A DNA stretch of 64,000 nucleotides from Ancylobacter moscoviensis (GCF_007559435.1 NZ_VMBP01000001.1:62001-126000); one strand, 5' to 3'; counted from the stretch's first letter, positions 30,730-40,690 are shown. Notes: generated by a model from the letters alone, not told the origin. Numbers and translations are program-made.

Positions 30730-31617
30730 ATGAACACGGAACCGAGCTGGGACCTTTACCGGAGCTTCCTCGCGGTGCTTGAGGAACGCTCGCTCTCCGG
30801 CGCGGCGCGGCGGCTCGGGCTGACCCAGCCGACGCTCGCGCGCCATCTCGACGCGCTGGAAGAAGCGGTGGGGGCGCAGCTTTTCCTGCGCTCGCCGCGC
30901 GGCCTCGCGCCGACGGAGACGGCGCTGGAGCTTGGCCCCTATGCCCGTTCCCTCGCGACCACCTCGGCCGCGCTGCTGCGCACCGCATCCGGCCGCGCGG
31001 ACGAAGTGCGCGGCGTGGTGCGGGTCAGCGCCTCCGACGTGGTGGGAGCCGAGCACCTGCCCCCGATCCTCGTGCAATTGCGCGCGCAGCATCCCGAACT
31101 CGTCATCGAGCTGGCGCTGTCCAACGCGGTGGAAAACGTGCTGGAACGCGCGGCGGACATCGCGGTGCGCATGGTGGAGCCGGCACAAGAAGCTCTGGTC
31201 GCCCGGCATTTGCCGCCGATCCGGCTCGGCCTGCACGCGCACAGGCGCTATCTCGACCGGAAGGGCATTCCCGCGAGCCTCGACGCGCTGAAGGAGCACG
31301 ACCTCATCGGGTTCGATCGCGAGACGCCGGCCATTCGCGCCGCAATCGGGCGTTACCCGATGCTGGGGCGTCCCGCCCTCGCGTTGAGAACCGACAGCGA
31401 TCTGGCTCAGCTTGCCGCCATCCGCGCCGGGTTCGGCATCGGAATCTGCCAGCGGCCCATTGCGCGACATGAGCCGGATCTGGTCCACCTACTGCCGGAC
31501 GACTTCGTGCTGGACCTGCCGGTCTGGATCGTGATGCACGAAGACCTGAAGACGAGCCGCCGCTCTCGCGCCGTGTTCGACGCGCTGGTCGAGGGCATGC
31601 GAACGGCCACCGCCTAG
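30730..31617 (+). CDS. LysR family transcriptional regulator
   Basis: A 295-residue regulator with an N-terminal winged helix-turn-helix (SFLAVLEERSLSGAARRLGLTQPTLARHLDALEEAVGAQLFLRSPRGL), followed by the periplasmic-binding-like effector domain (RVSASDVVGAEHLPPILVQLRAQHPELVIELAL onward). The layout is standard. It most likely represses or activates the divergent epimerase gene and itself. The molybdenum hydroxylase operon downstream runs in the opposite direction and meets it tail to tail, so direct control of that operon is uncertain. Confidence 0.92.
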   Translation: MNTEPSWDLYRSFLAVLEERSLSGAARRLGLTQPTLARHLDALEEAVGAQLFLRSPRGLAPTETALELGPYARSLATTSAALLRTASGRADEVRGVVRVSASDVVGAEHLPPILVQLRAQHPELVIELALSNAVENVLERAADIAVRMVEPAQEALVARHLPPIRLGLHAHRRYLDRKGIPASLDALKEHDLIGFDRETPAIRAAIGRYPMLGRPALALRTDSDLAQLAAIRAGFGIGICQRPIARHEPDLVHLLPDDFVLDLPVWIVMHEDLKTSRRSRAVFDALVEGMRTATA

Positions 31618-31619
31618 AA

Positions 31620-31645
31620 GAGAGGCCGGCTTTCGCCAGCCTCTC
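31620..31645. terminator. Hairpin between convergent lysR and molybdenum hydroxylase gene
   Basis: GAGAGGCCGGC (31620-31630) pairs with GCCAGCCTCTC (31635-31645), with one mismatch and a TTTC loop. There is no strong T-tract on either strand, so it is a weak bidirectional terminator candidate. Confidence 0.45.
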
Positions 31646-31650
31646 CATTC

Positions 31651-33858
31651 TCACGCCTTGAAGTCTTCCAGCCGGAACGGCAGCGAGCGCAGCCGCTGGC
31701 CGGTGGCGTCGAAAATGGCGTTGGACAGTGCCGGGGCGACGCCGGGGACGCCGGGCTCGCCGATACCGGTCGGCGCGTTGGCCGAGGGCACGATGTGGAC
31801 CTCCACCTTCGGCATCTCCGACATGCGCAGCGGAATGTAGCCGTCGAAATTCGCCTGCTCGACCACCCCCTTGTCCAGGGTGATCTCGTCGTGCAGAGCC
31901 GCGCCGAGGCCGAAGCCCACGCCGCCTTCGACCTGCGCGGCGATCACGTCGGGGTTGACGGCGATGCCGCAATCGACCGCGCAGACCACCCGGTCGACCT
32001 TGATCTGGCCGTTCACCACCGACACGTCGATCACGCTGCCGACCACCGTGTTGAAGCTCTCGTGGAGCGCGATGCCGCGGCCCTTGCCGGCGCCTGCCTT
32101 CTCGCCCCAGCTAGCCTTCTCGGCCAGCAGCTTCAGCACACCGGTATGGCGCGGCTTGTCCTTCAGGAGTTCGAGGCGGAACTCCACGGGATCACGCCCC
32201 GCCGCACGGGCGAGCTCGTCGATGGTCACTTCCACCACATGGGCGGTGTGGGTGTGGCCGACCGAACGCCACCACAGCGTCGGCACCTTCACCTGCGTGG
32301 TGTGCAGGTCCACGGCGAAGTTGCCGATGTCGTAATTGGTGTCGGCCGCCCCTTCCACCGAGGTGCCGTCGACCCCTTCCTTGATGGCGAAGGCCTCGAA
32401 GGGCGTGCCGGCCATGAAGGACTGGCCGACGATCTGCTGCTCCCAGCCGGCGATCTTGCCGTCCGCCGTCAGGCCGGCACGGACCTTGTGGTAGAACATC
32501 GGACGGTAATAGCCGCCCTTGATGTCGTCCTCACGGGTCCAGACGAGATGGATCGGCGCCTTGCCGTCGGTCGCCTTGAGGATGGTGGCCGCCTCGGCGA
32601 CATAGTCGGCGGGCGGATTGGCGCGCCGTCCGAAGGACCCGCCAGCCCAGACCGTCTCGATCTTCACCTGCTCCGGCTTGAGGCCGAGGACCCCGGCCGT
32701 CACCGCCTGCTCGATGGTCTGGAACTGCGAGCCGGCCCAGATCGTCACCCCGTCGCCGGTCTTCTCGATCACGCAGTTGAGCGGCTCCATCGGCGCGTGG
32801 GCGAGATAGGGGAAGGCGAACTCGGCCTCGACGGTCTTGGCCGCGCCGGCGATGCCCTTGGCCGCGTCGCCCTTGCGGGCGGCGGGCAGGCCGGCCGTGG
32901 CGGCGAGCTTCTTGTACTCGTCGAGCAGCTCGGCCGTGCCGCGCATCTCGGCGCTCGCCTCGTCCCAGACGATGTCGGCCAGCGCGTCGCGGCCCTGGAT
33001 CGCCGCCCAGGTGTTCTGCGCGAGAACGGCGATGCCGGCCGGCACCGCCACCACATCGACCACGCCGGGCACCTTCTTCGCCGCCGCGGCGTCGAAGCTC
33101 TTCACCGTGGCGCCGAAGCGATCCGGCCGCCGGATCACGGCGGTCAGCATGCCCGGACGGCGGATATCGAGCGCATAGACCGCCTTGCCGTCGGTCTTCT
33201 CAGTCGAATCGAGACGCGGCAGGCGAGTGCCGATGAGCGTGAAGTCCTTCGGATCCTTCAGCTTCACGTCCTTCGGCACGTCGAGCCTGGCCGCCGCCTC
33301 GGCGAATTCGCCGAACGAGCCGGAGTGGTTGCCGCTCGTGAGCACACCCTTCTCGACGCTGATGCTCTCGGCCGGCACGCCCCATTTGGCGGCGGCCGCC
33401 GCGACCAGCATGTGGCGGGCGGCGGCGCCGGCCTTGCGAAGCTGCTCCCAGCTATTGGCGACCGAGGTCGAGCCGCCCGTGCCCTGCACCGGGCCGAAGA
33501 GCAGGTTGTTGTAGAGCTGCGCGTCGGCGGGCGCGAAGGCGGCGCGCATCTGGCTCCAGTCGGCGTCGAGCTCTTCCGCCACGATGGTGGCGAGGCCCGT
33601 GGTGACGCCCTGGCCCATGTCCAGGTGCTTGATCAGCACGGTAACGGTGCTGTCCGGCGCGATGCGCACAAAGGCGTTCGGCATCGGCCCGTCGGTCATG
33701 GCGGCGGCGAGCGCCTCCACCGGGCGCAGATGCACGCCGATGACGAGGGCGCCGGAAGCGGCGGCGATCCCTTTCAGGAAGCCGCGGCGGGAGGGCGCCA
33801 CATCCTTGCTGAAGCGCGCGAGCATTACGCGGTATTGGTCAGGGGTGATGATGTGCAT
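31651..33858 (-). CDS. Molybdopterin-binding subunit of an isoquinoline 1-oxidoreductase-like hydroxylase (Tat-exported)
   Basis: A 735-residue large subunit of the xanthine dehydrogenase/aldehyde oxidase class. The N-terminus has the twin-arginine signal [19 protein letters not shown], so it is exported folded to the periplasm. Molybdopterin motifs include [33 protein letters not shown] and the C-terminal [18 protein letters not shown], which carries the catalytic Glu. It lacks iron-sulphur and FAD domains; the small subunit 33864..34316 provides the former. Such pairs hydroxylate N-heterocycles or aldehydes. A cytochrome c partner is not present. The substrate is unknown. Confidence 0.9.
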   Translation of the reverse strand: MHIITPDQYRVMLARFSKDVAPSRRGFLKGIAAASGALVIGVHLRPVEALAAAMTDGPMPNAFVRIAPDSTVTVLIKHLDMGQGVTTGLATIVAEELDADWSQMRAAFAPADAQLYNNLLFGPVQGTGGSTSVANSWEQLRKAGAAARHMLVAAAAAKWGVPAESISVEKGVLTSGNHSGSFGEFAEAAARLDVPKDVKLKDPKDFTLIGTRLPRLDSTEKTDGKAVYALDIRRPGMLTAVIRRPDRFGATVKSFDAAAAKKVPGVVDVVAVPAGIAVLAQNTWAAIQGRDALADIVWDEASAEMRGTAELLDEYKKLAATAGLPAARKGDAAKGIAGAAKTVEAEFAFPYLAHAPMEPLNCVIEKTGDGVTIWAGSQFQTIEQAVTAGVLGLKPEQVKIETVWAGGSFGRRANPPADYVAEAATILKATDGKAPIHLVWTREDDIKGGYYRPMFYHKVRAGLTADGKIAGWEQQIVGQSFMAGTPFEAFAIKEGVDGTSVEGAADTNYDIGNFAVDLHTTQVKVPTLWWRSVGHTHTAHVVEVTIDELARAAGRDPVEFRLELLKDKPRHTGVLKLLAEKASWGEKAGAGKGRGIALHESFNTVVGSVIDVSVVNGQIKVDRVVCAVDCGIAVNPDVIAAQVEGGVGFGLGAALHDEITLDKGVVEQANFDGYIPLRMSEMPKVEVHIVPSANAPTGIGEPGVPGVAPALSNAIFDATGQRLRSLPFRLEDFKA

Positions 33859-33863
33859 GGCGA

Positions 33864-34316
33864 TCACGCGAGATTCGAGGCGGCTTCGTGGATGGCCGCG
33901 CGGATGCGCTGATAGGTGGCGCAGCGACAGACATTGCCGTCCATGGCGCTGTCGATGTCTTCGTCGGTCGGCTTGCGGTTCTCGCTCAGCAGGCCGACAG
34001 CCGACATGATCTGGCCGGACTGGCAGTAGCCGCACTGCACGACATCGAGCTTCCGCCAGGCCGCAACGACGGCCTCGCCGACCTCGCCCCCGACCCCCTC
34101 GATCGTGGTGACGTTCTTGCCCTCGACATCGGCAAGCGCCGTCTGGCACGAACGCACGGGCACGCCGTCGACATGGACCGTGCAGGCGCCGCACAGCGCG
34201 GCGCCGCAACCGAACTTGGTGCCGGTCAGACCGACAATGTCGCGAATCGCCCACAGCAGCGGCATCTGCCCGTCTGCCTCAAGGGTGCGTTCGCTTCCGT
34301 TGAGCGTGAATTTCAT
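33864..34316 (-). CDS. 2Fe-2S small subunit of the isoquinoline 1-oxidoreductase-like hydroxylase
   Basis: A 150-residue electron-transfer subunit, 5 nt upstream of the large subunit on the same strand. The plant-type cluster loop is [15 protein letters not shown] with a fourth Cys in SCQTAL. The C-terminal helical cluster motif is [10 protein letters not shown] with [13 protein letters not shown]. It starts [22 protein letters not shown], the family N-terminus, at ATG 34316; a start 15 codons upstream is less likely. Electrons from substrate hydroxylation pass through these clusters to an unknown acceptor. Confidence 0.93.
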   Translation of the reverse strand: MKFTLNGSERTLEADGQMPLLWAIRDIVGLTGTKFGCGAALCGACTVHVDGVPVRSCQTALADVEGKNVTTIEGVGGEVGEAVVAAWRKLDVVQCGYCQSGQIMSAVGLLSENRKPTDEDIDSAMDGNVCRCATYQRIRAAIHEAASNLA

Positions 34317-34509
34317 GTCTCGCCCTCTCCGTTTGCGGGATGAGGACACGCAAAGACGCACGGCCGGCGTTGCCCCCGGCAGCCGGCCACCCTTCTCTCT
34401 GCGCTCCCACGGGAAGGCTAGGCTTCATGACGGCCATCATCTAATCACCTATCCGTGACAGGCTGGCCGTTTCGCCAGAACTTTGCCGGGTGATATCTCC
34501 GCCGCCGGC

Positions 34510-35133
34510 TCAGGCCGCCGCCTCGGCGGGAACGCCCAGCGTGGTGCGCACGAAATCGGCAAGGTCGAGGATGTCCTCGACGATCCGGTCGTCACCACGG
34601 CTGGCCGAGGCGTAGAAGATGCCGTCCAGTATCAGCCCGATGCGCCGCGCGGTGCGCGCGATGTCGACGGGAGCGAATTCGCCGCTCTCCACACCGCGCT
34701 GCAGGGCCTCCTCCAGAAGCTGCTTCTCGCGGCCGTAGAAACCGGCGATGAGCGCGTCGACCTCCGCGTCGCGCAGGCCCGAGCTCGCATAGTCCGACAT
34801 CAGCTTGACCATGAGGGCGAGCGTGGGCGCCAGTTCCACATGGGCGTCGAGCCAGGCGAGGATCTCCGCCAGCGGCGCCAGCCCGGCGGCGCGGCGCTGC
34901 TCATATCCGATCATGAGCTGCTCGATCGCGTGCCCAAGGGCGCGGCGCACGAGGTCGTCCTTGTTGTCGAAGTAGTGGTAGAGCAGCCCGACATTGATGT
35001 CGCAGACCAGCGCGATGTCGCGCACCGTGACCACGGAGAAGTGGCGCTCGGCGAACAATCTCAACGCTTCGTCGAGGATCATTCCCCGCCGCTCGGCGGG
35101 CTGGAGGCGCTTGCGCGCCGGTCGTGCTGCCAT
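34510..35133 (-). CDS. TetR family transcriptional regulator
   Basis: A 207-residue regulator from ATG 35133, preceded by a GGAGGAAA ribosome site. The N-terminal helix-turn-helix is ILDEALRLFAERHFSVVTVRDIALVCDINVGLLYHYFDNKDDLVRRAL. The C-terminal ligand domain (about 75-200) is divergent as usual. It is divergent from the ABC importer gene starting at 35272 and has a perfect dyad (35142-35157) over its own translation start region, so autoregulation and control of the importer/monooxygenase genes are likely. The signal ligand is unknown. Confidence 0.9.
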   Translation of the reverse strand: MAARPARKRLQPAERRGMILDEALRLFAERHFSVVTVRDIALVCDINVGLLYHYFDNKDDLVRRALGHAIEQLMIGYEQRRAAGLAPLAEILAWLDAHVELAPTLALMVKLMSDYASSGLRDAEVDALIAGFYGREKQLLEEALQRGVESGEFAPVDIARTARRIGLILDGIFYASASRGDDRIVEDILDLADFVRTTLGVPAEAAA

Positions 35134-35141
35134 GCGTTTCC

Positions 35142-35157
35142 TCCGTATTTGTACGGA
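35142..35157. promoter_or_regulatory. Perfect 6-4-6 inverted repeat, probable TetR operator
   Basis: TCCGTA (35142-35147) and TACGGA (35152-35157) are perfect complements across the TTTG spacer. The dyad overlaps the ribosome-site region of the tetR gene in the gap between tetR and the ABC importer genes. TetR proteins commonly bind dyads of this size, so it is the best operator candidate. Confidence 0.65.
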
Positions 35158-35271
35158 ATTTTCTGCCTTGCTCATATGCTATGCGTGCCCATTTGTTGGG
35201 CTTGCCTAATCATATTAAGTCACCGTTTAATAATCCGGTCCAGCCCTTTTCAGCGACCGGAGCCACCCCTC

Positions 35272-36351
35272 ATGAAGCGTATTTTCAGGGCCGCCGTCGT
35301 CTTCGCCGGCCTCGCCGCCGCCGTTCTCTCGGGAATGCCCGCGGCACAGGCCGCGCCCAAGAAAAGTTTCAAGGTCGCCTACACCGTCTATATCGGCTTC
35401 ATGCCGTTCGCCTATCTGAAGTCGTCCGGCATCATGAAGAAATGGGCGGACAAGTACGGCATCGACGTCGAGATCATCCAGGCCAACGACTATGTCGGCA
35501 GCATCAACCAGTTCATCGCCGGCGAGATCGACGCGGTCGGCGTGGCCAGCATGGACGGCCTGACGATGCCGGCGGCCGGCGGCGTCGACACCTCCATCTT
35601 TCTCATCACCGACTATTCGAACGGCAACGACATCGTCGTCTCCAAGTCGGCCAAGGAGGTGAAGGAACTCGCCGGGCAGGACGTGTACCTGCTGCAGTAT
35701 TCCGTCTCGCACTACCTGCTGAACCGGGCGCTGCAGCTCGCCGGCATCGACGATCCCACCGCCGCCAAGACGGTGAACATCTCGGATGCCGAGATCTCCG
35801 CCGCCTTCGTCTCGCAGGACGCGATGAAGCACGCGGTGTCGTGGAAGCCGCTGACCGAGGACATGCTCAAGGTCAAGGGCACGACCAACCTGTTCGACAG
35901 CTCCAAGATCCCCGGCGAGATCATGGACGTGTTCATCGGCAACACGCAGACGCTGAAGGACAACCCGGACTTCGCCAAGGCGGTGGTCGGCGCCTGGTAT
36001 GAGGCGCTCGGCATCCTGAAGGCCGGCGGCGCCCCCGCCGAGGAAATGCGCGCGGTGATGACCAGCGCCATGGGCACGGATGCGAGCGGCCTGCAGGCCC
36101 AGCTCGACACCACCCACTTCTTCTACACCGCCGGCGAGGCCGCCAGCTTCCTGCTGTCGCCCGAGAACGCGAAGATCTGGAACAGCATCCGCACCTTCTG
36201 CTTCCAGCAGGGCCTGTTCGGCCAGGGCGCGACGAGCGTCGATTCCATCGGCATCGAGGTCGCCGACGGCACGGTGCTCGGCGACAAGGCGAACATCAAG
36301 CTGCGGGTGAATGCGAGCTTCACCAAGGAAGCCGCCGACGGGAAGCTCTGA
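35272..36351 (+). CDS. Periplasmic binding protein of an ABC importer (urea-carboxylase-region type, NMT1/THI5-like)
   Basis: A 359-residue secreted protein with signal peptide MKRIFRAAVVFAGLAAAVLS ending near AQA. The mature protein has AYTVYIGFMPFAYLKSSGIMKKWADKYGIDVEIIQANDYVGSINQFIAGEIDAVGVASMDGLTMPAAGGVD. The KWADKYGI..IQ.NDYV.SINQF and D.LT.PAAGGVD pattern closely resembles my memory of the TIGR03427 binding proteins found beside urea/guanidine carboxylase genes. No carboxylase is nearby. It starts the importer operon with permease and ATPase downstream. A thiamine-precursor ligand is an alternative because the fold is THI5-like. Confidence 0.85.
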   Translation: MKRIFRAAVVFAGLAAAVLSGMPAAQAAPKKSFKVAYTVYIGFMPFAYLKSSGIMKKWADKYGIDVEIIQANDYVGSINQFIAGEIDAVGVASMDGLTMPAAGGVDTSIFLITDYSNGNDIVVSKSAKEVKELAGQDVYLLQYSVSHYLLNRALQLAGIDDPTAAKTVNISDAEISAAFVSQDAMKHAVSWKPLTEDMLKVKGTTNLFDSSKIPGEIMDVFIGNTQTLKDNPDFAKAVVGAWYEALGILKAGGAPAEEMRAVMTSAMGTDASGLQAQLDTTHFFYTAGEAASFLLSPENAKIWNSIRTFCFQQGLFGQGATSVDSIGIEVADGTVLGDKANIKLRVNASFTKEAADGKL

Positions 36352-36447
36352 GGCTTTCCCGCCCCCGATCCCCGGCGCGCCGGTTCCCTGCCGGTCCGGC
36401 GCGCCCTCCGCTCCAAGGCCCCCGCACCGTCCGCACGGAAGGCCCTC

Positions 36448-37266
36448 ATGCGCCGCATCATCAATTACGTGCCCCGCCCGGGCGTCCGGCTGATCCTCGC
36501 CTCCCTGCCCTTCATCCTCGCGCTGGCGGTCTATCTCCTCGCCTCCAACGCCCGTCTCGCGGTCGAGCCGGCCGACAAGCTGATGCCGAGCCTCGCCACC
36601 TTCTGGGCGACCATGGTGCGCATGGCGACGACGCTCGACGTCGCCACGAAGCAATACTTGCTGTGGTGGGATACCTGGCTCAGCCTCTGGCGGCTCTTCC
36701 TCGGCCTCGGCATCTCAGCGCTGCTGGGGCTGGTGCTCGGCATCGTGGTCGGCTTCATCCCCTATCTGCGCTCGACCTTCGAGCCGTTCTTCGCCGCCTT
36801 CTCGCTGATCCCGCCGCTGGCGGTGCTGCCGATCCTGTTCATCCTGTTCGGCCTCGGCGAGGTGTCCAAGATCGTGCTGATCGTCTTCGGCATCGCGCCC
36901 TTCATCATCCGCGACGTGATGCTGCGGGTCTCGGCCATTCCCACCGAGCAGATCATCAAGGCACAGACGCTCGGCGCCTCGACCTGGCAGATGATCACCG
37001 GCGTGGTGCTGCCGCAGGTGATGCCGCGCCTGCTCGATTCCGTACGGCTTTCGCTCGGCGCCGCCTGGCTCTTCGTCATCGCCGCCGAGGCGATCACCGC
37101 CGAGGGCGGCCTCGGCTACCGCATCTTCCTGGTGCGCCGCTATCTCGCGATGGACGTGATCCTTCCCTACGTGATCTGGATCACCCTGCTCGCCTTTCTC
37201 ATGGACTACGCGCTGCGCCGCCTCGCCGCCGCCGCCTATCCGTGGGACCGGATAAAGGCGGCCTGA
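36448..37266 (+). CDS. ABC importer permease (SsuC/TauC family, urea-carboxylase-region type)
   Basis: A 272-residue inner-membrane permease with about six hydrophobic segments. The EAA-like coupling loop IPTEQIIKAQTLGASTWQMITGVVLPQVMPRLLDSVRLSLG contacts the ATPase. Long stretches such as FILALAVYLLASNARLAVEPADKLMPSLATF and FSLIPPLAVLPILFILFGLGEVSKIVLIVFG are the style of permeases co-located with urea carboxylase-type genes. The downstream ATPase starts immediately after its stop codon, so the genes form one operon. Confidence 0.9.
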   Translation: MRRIINYVPRPGVRLILASLPFILALAVYLLASNARLAVEPADKLMPSLATFWATMVRMATTLDVATKQYLLWWDTWLSLWRLFLGLGISALLGLVLGIVVGFIPYLRSTFEPFFAAFSLIPPLAVLPILFILFGLGEVSKIVLIVFGIAPFIIRDVMLRVSAIPTEQIIKAQTLGASTWQMITGVVLPQVMPRLLDSVRLSLGAAWLFVIAAEAITAEGGLGYRIFLVRRYLAMDVILPYVIWITLLAFLMDYALRRLAAAAYPWDRIKAA

Positions 37267-38103
37267 ATGACCACGATCGTCTTCGACAACGTCTGGAAGG
37301 AATACGACGACCGGGTCGTTCTCGAGCGCGTCAACCTTGCCCTCGACGACCACGAGTTCCTCGTCATCATCGGCCCCTCGGGCGTCGGCAAGACGACGCT
37401 GCTGCGCATGCTGCTTTCGCAGGAGCAGCCCACGCGCGGCAAGATCCTCATCGACGGCGAGCCCATCGCCGCCGAGCCCACGGCCGATCGCGGCGTGGTC
37501 TTCCAGCGCTATTCGGTGTTCCCGCACCGGACCGTGCTGGGCAATGTGATGATGGGCCCGCAATGGGCCGGCGCGCCGATCCTCGGCCGCTTCTTCGGTG
37601 CCCGCCGCCGCGCGCTGGAAGAGCGCGCCATGGCGCTGCTCGCCCGCGTCGGCCTCGCCGAGCACGCGCAGAAATACCCCGCCCAGCTCTCCGGCGGCAT
37701 GCAGCAGCGCCTCGCCCTCGCGCAGGCGCTGATCATGAAGCCCAAGGTCCTGCTGCTCGACGAGCCCTTCGGCGCGCTCGACCCCGGCACGCGCAAATCC
37801 ATGCACGAGCTGGTCGGCGAGCTGTGGGAGGAGAACCGCATGACCATCGTCATGGTCACGCACGATCTGCCCGAGGCCTTCCTGCTCGGCACCCGCGTGG
37901 TCGCGGTCGACAGGCCACGCAAGGACCCGCAGGCGCCTGAGCGCTTCGGCGCCACCATCGTCTCCGACTTCGAAGCCAAGTGCCGCACCGTGCGCGAATC
38001 CCGCCTGTTCGAGGCCGAGCGCGAGCGGATGCGCCTCACTTTGGTTTCCGGACATTCCCTGCCGCAGGACGCACTTCCCGTCCCGGCGCTCGTGAAGGAC
38101 TGA
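37267..38103 (+). CDS. ABC importer ATP-binding protein (SsuB/TauB family)
   Basis: A 278-residue ATPase with Walker A GPSGVGKTT, the Q-loop FQRYSVFPHRTVLGNVMMG, signature LSGGMQQRLALAQAL and Walker B VLLLDEPFGALD. It begins right after the permease stop (no spacer), so it is part of the same operon. The C-terminal 45 residues extend beyond the nucleotide-binding domain (KDPQAPERFGATIVSDFEAKCRTVRESRLFEAER) and may contact other parts. It powers uptake of the same unknown ligand. Confidence 0.93.
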   Translation: MTTIVFDNVWKEYDDRVVLERVNLALDDHEFLVIIGPSGVGKTTLLRMLLSQEQPTRGKILIDGEPIAAEPTADRGVVFQRYSVFPHRTVLGNVMMGPQWAGAPILGRFFGARRRALEERAMALLARVGLAEHAQKYPAQLSGGMQQRLALAQALIMKPKVLLLDEPFGALDPGTRKSMHELVGELWEENRMTIVMVTHDLPEAFLLGTRVVAVDRPRKDPQAPERFGATIVSDFEAKCRTVRESRLFEAERERMRLTLVSGHSLPQDALPVPALVKD

Positions 38104-38108
38104 CTGCA

Positions 38109-39422
38109 ATGGCCGACAAGCGCTTCCACCTCGCCTGGTTCATGAACTTCACGCCCGACGAGTGGCGCGAACCCTTCGGGCAGGGCGGCAATCCATGGGA
38201 CGGCCAGTTCTACATCGAGATGGCCCAGGCGATGGAGCGCGCCTGCTTCGACCTCATCATGATCGAGGACAAGCTGATGGTGCCGGAGACCTATGGCGGG
38301 TCCCGCGACCTCTCGCTCAAGCACGCCATGATGGTGCCGAAGGCCGATCCCGCCCCCCTCGCCGTCGCCATGGGCATGGCGACGAAGCACCTCGGCGTCG
38401 TCGCCACCATGTCGACCATGGCCTATCCGCCCTTCATGCTGGCGCGCCTGTCCTCCACCATCGACAGCCTGACCAAGGGGCGCTTCGGCTGGAACGTGGT
38501 GACCAGCGCGGAAGACCTGATGGCGAAGAATTTCGGCATGGACCAGCTTCCTCCGCGTGAGGACCGCTACGCCATGGCCGACGAGTACATGGACGTCGTC
38601 GGCAAGCTGTTCGATTCCTGGGAGCCGGACGCCGTGGTGCTCGACCGCGAGAACGGCATCTATGCCGACGGCTCCAAGGTTCACACGGTCGACCACAAGG
38701 GCCGGTTCTACCAGGTACGCGGGCCGCTCAACACCGTGCCCTCGCCGCAGCGCCGTCCCGTCTACCTGCAGGCCGGTGCCTCGCCGCGCGGGCGCGATTT
38801 CGCCGCCCAGCACGCCGACGCCATCGTCTCGGTGGCGAACGGCGTCGAGGGCATGAAGGAGTTCCGCGCCGACATCCGCGCCCGCGCCGCGAAGATCGGC
38901 CGCGACCCGGACGACATCAAGGTGTTCTTCTGCATCACCCCGAGCCTGGGCGAGACCGAGGCCGAAGCGCGCGCCCGCTACGAGAACGTCACCATGTCGG
39001 ACAATTTCGTCACCGACGTGCTGATCTCGATCTCCGCCATCACCGAGATCGACTTCGCCCAGTTCGAGCTCGACAAGCCGCTGCCGGAAAAGCTGGTGAC
39101 GAACGGCGAATCCGGCACGCTCGACAAGTTCCAGCAATGGGGCTCGGGCAAGACCCTGCGCCAGCTCGCGGCGGATGGCGGCGGCGGCCTCGTCTCCTCT
39201 CTGGAGCTGATCGGCACGCCGGCGCAGGTCGCGCAGAAGATGGGCGAGGCCATGGCCGAGGTCGGCGGCGACGGCTTCCTCATCACTACGCCGGTGCTGC
39301 GCGTCTCCCGGCGCTACATCACCGAGATCGTCGACGGCCTCGTGCCGGAACTGCAGAAGCGCGGCCTCACCCGCACCGAGTACAAGCACCAGCTCCTGCG
39401 CGATAACCTGCGCGAATTCTGA
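38109..39422 (+). CDS. Flavin-dependent monooxygenase, NtaA/SnaA/DszA family
   Basis: A 437-residue luciferase-like, FMNH2-dependent monooxygenase. Family features are [14 protein letters not shown] at the N-terminus, [19 protein letters not shown], the conserved [19 protein letters not shown] and [20 protein letters not shown]. Relatives oxidise nitrilotriacetate, EDTA, dibenzothiophene sulphone or S/N-alkylated small molecules. It sits 5 nt after the importer ATPase and 73 nt before its reductase, so it should act on the imported compound or a product of it. The substrate is unknown. Confidence 0.92.
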   Translation: MADKRFHLAWFMNFTPDEWREPFGQGGNPWDGQFYIEMAQAMERACFDLIMIEDKLMVPETYGGSRDLSLKHAMMVPKADPAPLAVAMGMATKHLGVVATMSTMAYPPFMLARLSSTIDSLTKGRFGWNVVTSAEDLMAKNFGMDQLPPREDRYAMADEYMDVVGKLFDSWEPDAVVLDRENGIYADGSKVHTVDHKGRFYQVRGPLNTVPSPQRRPVYLQAGASPRGRDFAAQHADAIVSVANGVEGMKEFRADIRARAAKIGRDPDDIKVFFCITPSLGETEAEARARYENVTMSDNFVTDVLISISAITEIDFAQFELDKPLPEKLVTNGESGTLDKFQQWGSGKTLRQLAADGGGGLVSSLELIGTPAQVAQKMGEAMAEVGGDGFLITTPVLRVSRRYITEIVDGLVPELQKRGLTRTEYKHQLLRDNLREF

Positions 39423-39495
39423 CGCGACACCGGGAGGCGCGGACGATTCCACGCCTCCCTTTGCCGGCTCATCATCCGGCGAGATGGAGATGCAC

Positions 39496-40029
39496 ATGGC
39501 ACAATGCCGGCCGGCCGACGGCTCTCCCGAACCCTGCCTGCCTGCGGTAACGCGGCAGGGCTATCGCGACGCCATGGCCCGGCTGGGCGCGGCGGTGAAC
39601 ATCGTCACGACGGACGGTCCCGCCGGACGCCACGGCTTCACCGCCTCCGCGGTGTGCTCCGTCACCGACAGCCCGCCGACGCTGCTGGTCTGCCTCAACA
39701 AGGGCTCGTCCGCGGCAGGTGCCGTGCATGCCAATGGCGTGGTCTGCGTGAACACGCTGGCCGCCGGCCATGAGGATCTTTCCAACCTTTTCGGCGGCCG
39801 CACCCCGGTCGAGGAGCGCTTCGCCGCTGCCCGATGGTGCCGCTCCGCCACCGGCGCGCCCATGCTGGCCGACGCGGTGGTCGCCTTCGACTGCCGCATC
39901 GTGCGCACCGTGGAGGTCGGCACGCACGACGTGCTGTTCTGCGAGGTCGTGGGGCTGGCCGAGGGTGGCGCGCAGGAGGGGCTCATCTATTTCAGCCGCC
40001 GCTATCATGCGGTGACCGGCACCTCCTGA
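39496..40029 (+). CDS. Flavin reductase (RutF/HpaC-like), partner of the monooxygenase
   Basis: A 177-residue NAD(P)H:flavin reductase starting [19 protein letters not shown]. The core [52 protein letters not shown] and the end [12 protein letters not shown] are typical of the HpaC/RutF split-barrel family. It supplies reduced FMN to the upstream monooxygenase. ATG 39496 was chosen because GGAG lies 6-7 bases before it; two further in-frame ATGs are at 39484 and 39490. Confidence 0.9.
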   Translation: MAQCRPADGSPEPCLPAVTRQGYRDAMARLGAAVNIVTTDGPAGRHGFTASAVCSVTDSPPTLLVCLNKGSSAAGAVHANGVVCVNTLAAGHEDLSNLFGGRTPVEERFAAARWCRSATGAPMLADAVVAFDCRIVRTVEVGTHDVLFCEVVGLAEGGAQEGLIYFSRRYHAVTGTS

Positions 40030-40232
40030 GCCCGGCGACGCCGAAAAGCCCTGCCGCTCGCGTATATGTGCGGGATCCCCGCCTCGACCAAACGGCTTAC
40101 ACCGCCCTAAGCTACCTTCCGACCCATCCCCTTAAGGATGATCACCTTGGGGATTACATGGAAGTGCGTGCCCGCGTCGGACGACCGTGTATGATCACGT
40201 CCGCTGGGGTGCGTGTTTGTTGAGGCACGACG

Positions 40233-40466
40233 ATGGTAAACCACAGCAGGATCATCGCGCTTGCCGCGCTCGGCACGGCACTCGCCACACCACTTGCAAC
40301 ACCGGCCGCGGCGCAGGCCCAGGCGCAAGGCCAGTTCGTTCCCCCCACCTTTCCCTGGCTGCAGCAGCACACGGCGACGACCGGCCCGATGAACCAGGCC
40401 GCGCTGAACGGCGATGCGGCCATTCGCTGGCAATCCACGATCAATTCCTATGCGCGCGGGCACTGA
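40233..40466 (+). CDS. Tiny secreted protein of unknown function
   Basis: A 77-residue protein with a clear signal peptide (MVNHSRIIALAALGTALATPLATPAAAQA). The mature chain is about 45 residues: QAQGQFVPPTFPWLQQHTATTGPMNQAALNGDAAIRWQSTINSYARGH. It has no Cys, no repeats and no known motif. It lies 203 nt after the flavin reductase and 224 nt before the SDR, so it may have its own promoter. I do not recognise a family; a small periplasmic helper or adaptor is only a guess. Confidence 0.6.
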   Translation: MVNHSRIIALAALGTALATPLATPAAAQAQAQGQFVPPTFPWLQQHTATTGPMNQAALNGDAAIRWQSTINSYARGH

Positions 40467-40690
40467 GGGCGGAATCCGATCCCACCGCGCAGATGCACGA
40501 GAGGAGGCGTAGCCTGGCAGGGCTGTGCCTTTTCGCGCCGGGGGCGGTCGCCCACCCGGCCCGAATGCCTTGTGGCGCGGGAGTGCGGACTCGCATCCCG
40601 GCCCCTTTTCCGCGTTGCTAACGGGTGGCACCCGGCAACACGCCGCGCCAGAGTGACGGCGATTCGCCCCTCCGCACTCCAGGCGTCCCC

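Noticed and set aside
35134-35271. Possible guanidine (ykkC) riboswitch upstream of the importer genes
   Set aside because: I looked for the conserved ykkC core elements in this short gap and did not see them; there is only a TetR-type dyad and a weak CCGGTC/GACCGG stem at the end.
40030-40232. Possible small RNA or riboswitch in the gap after the flavin reductase (CCCCTTAAGG...CCTTGGGG)
   Set aside because: The pairing is imperfect and lacks any recognised core or T-tract; not strong enough to call.
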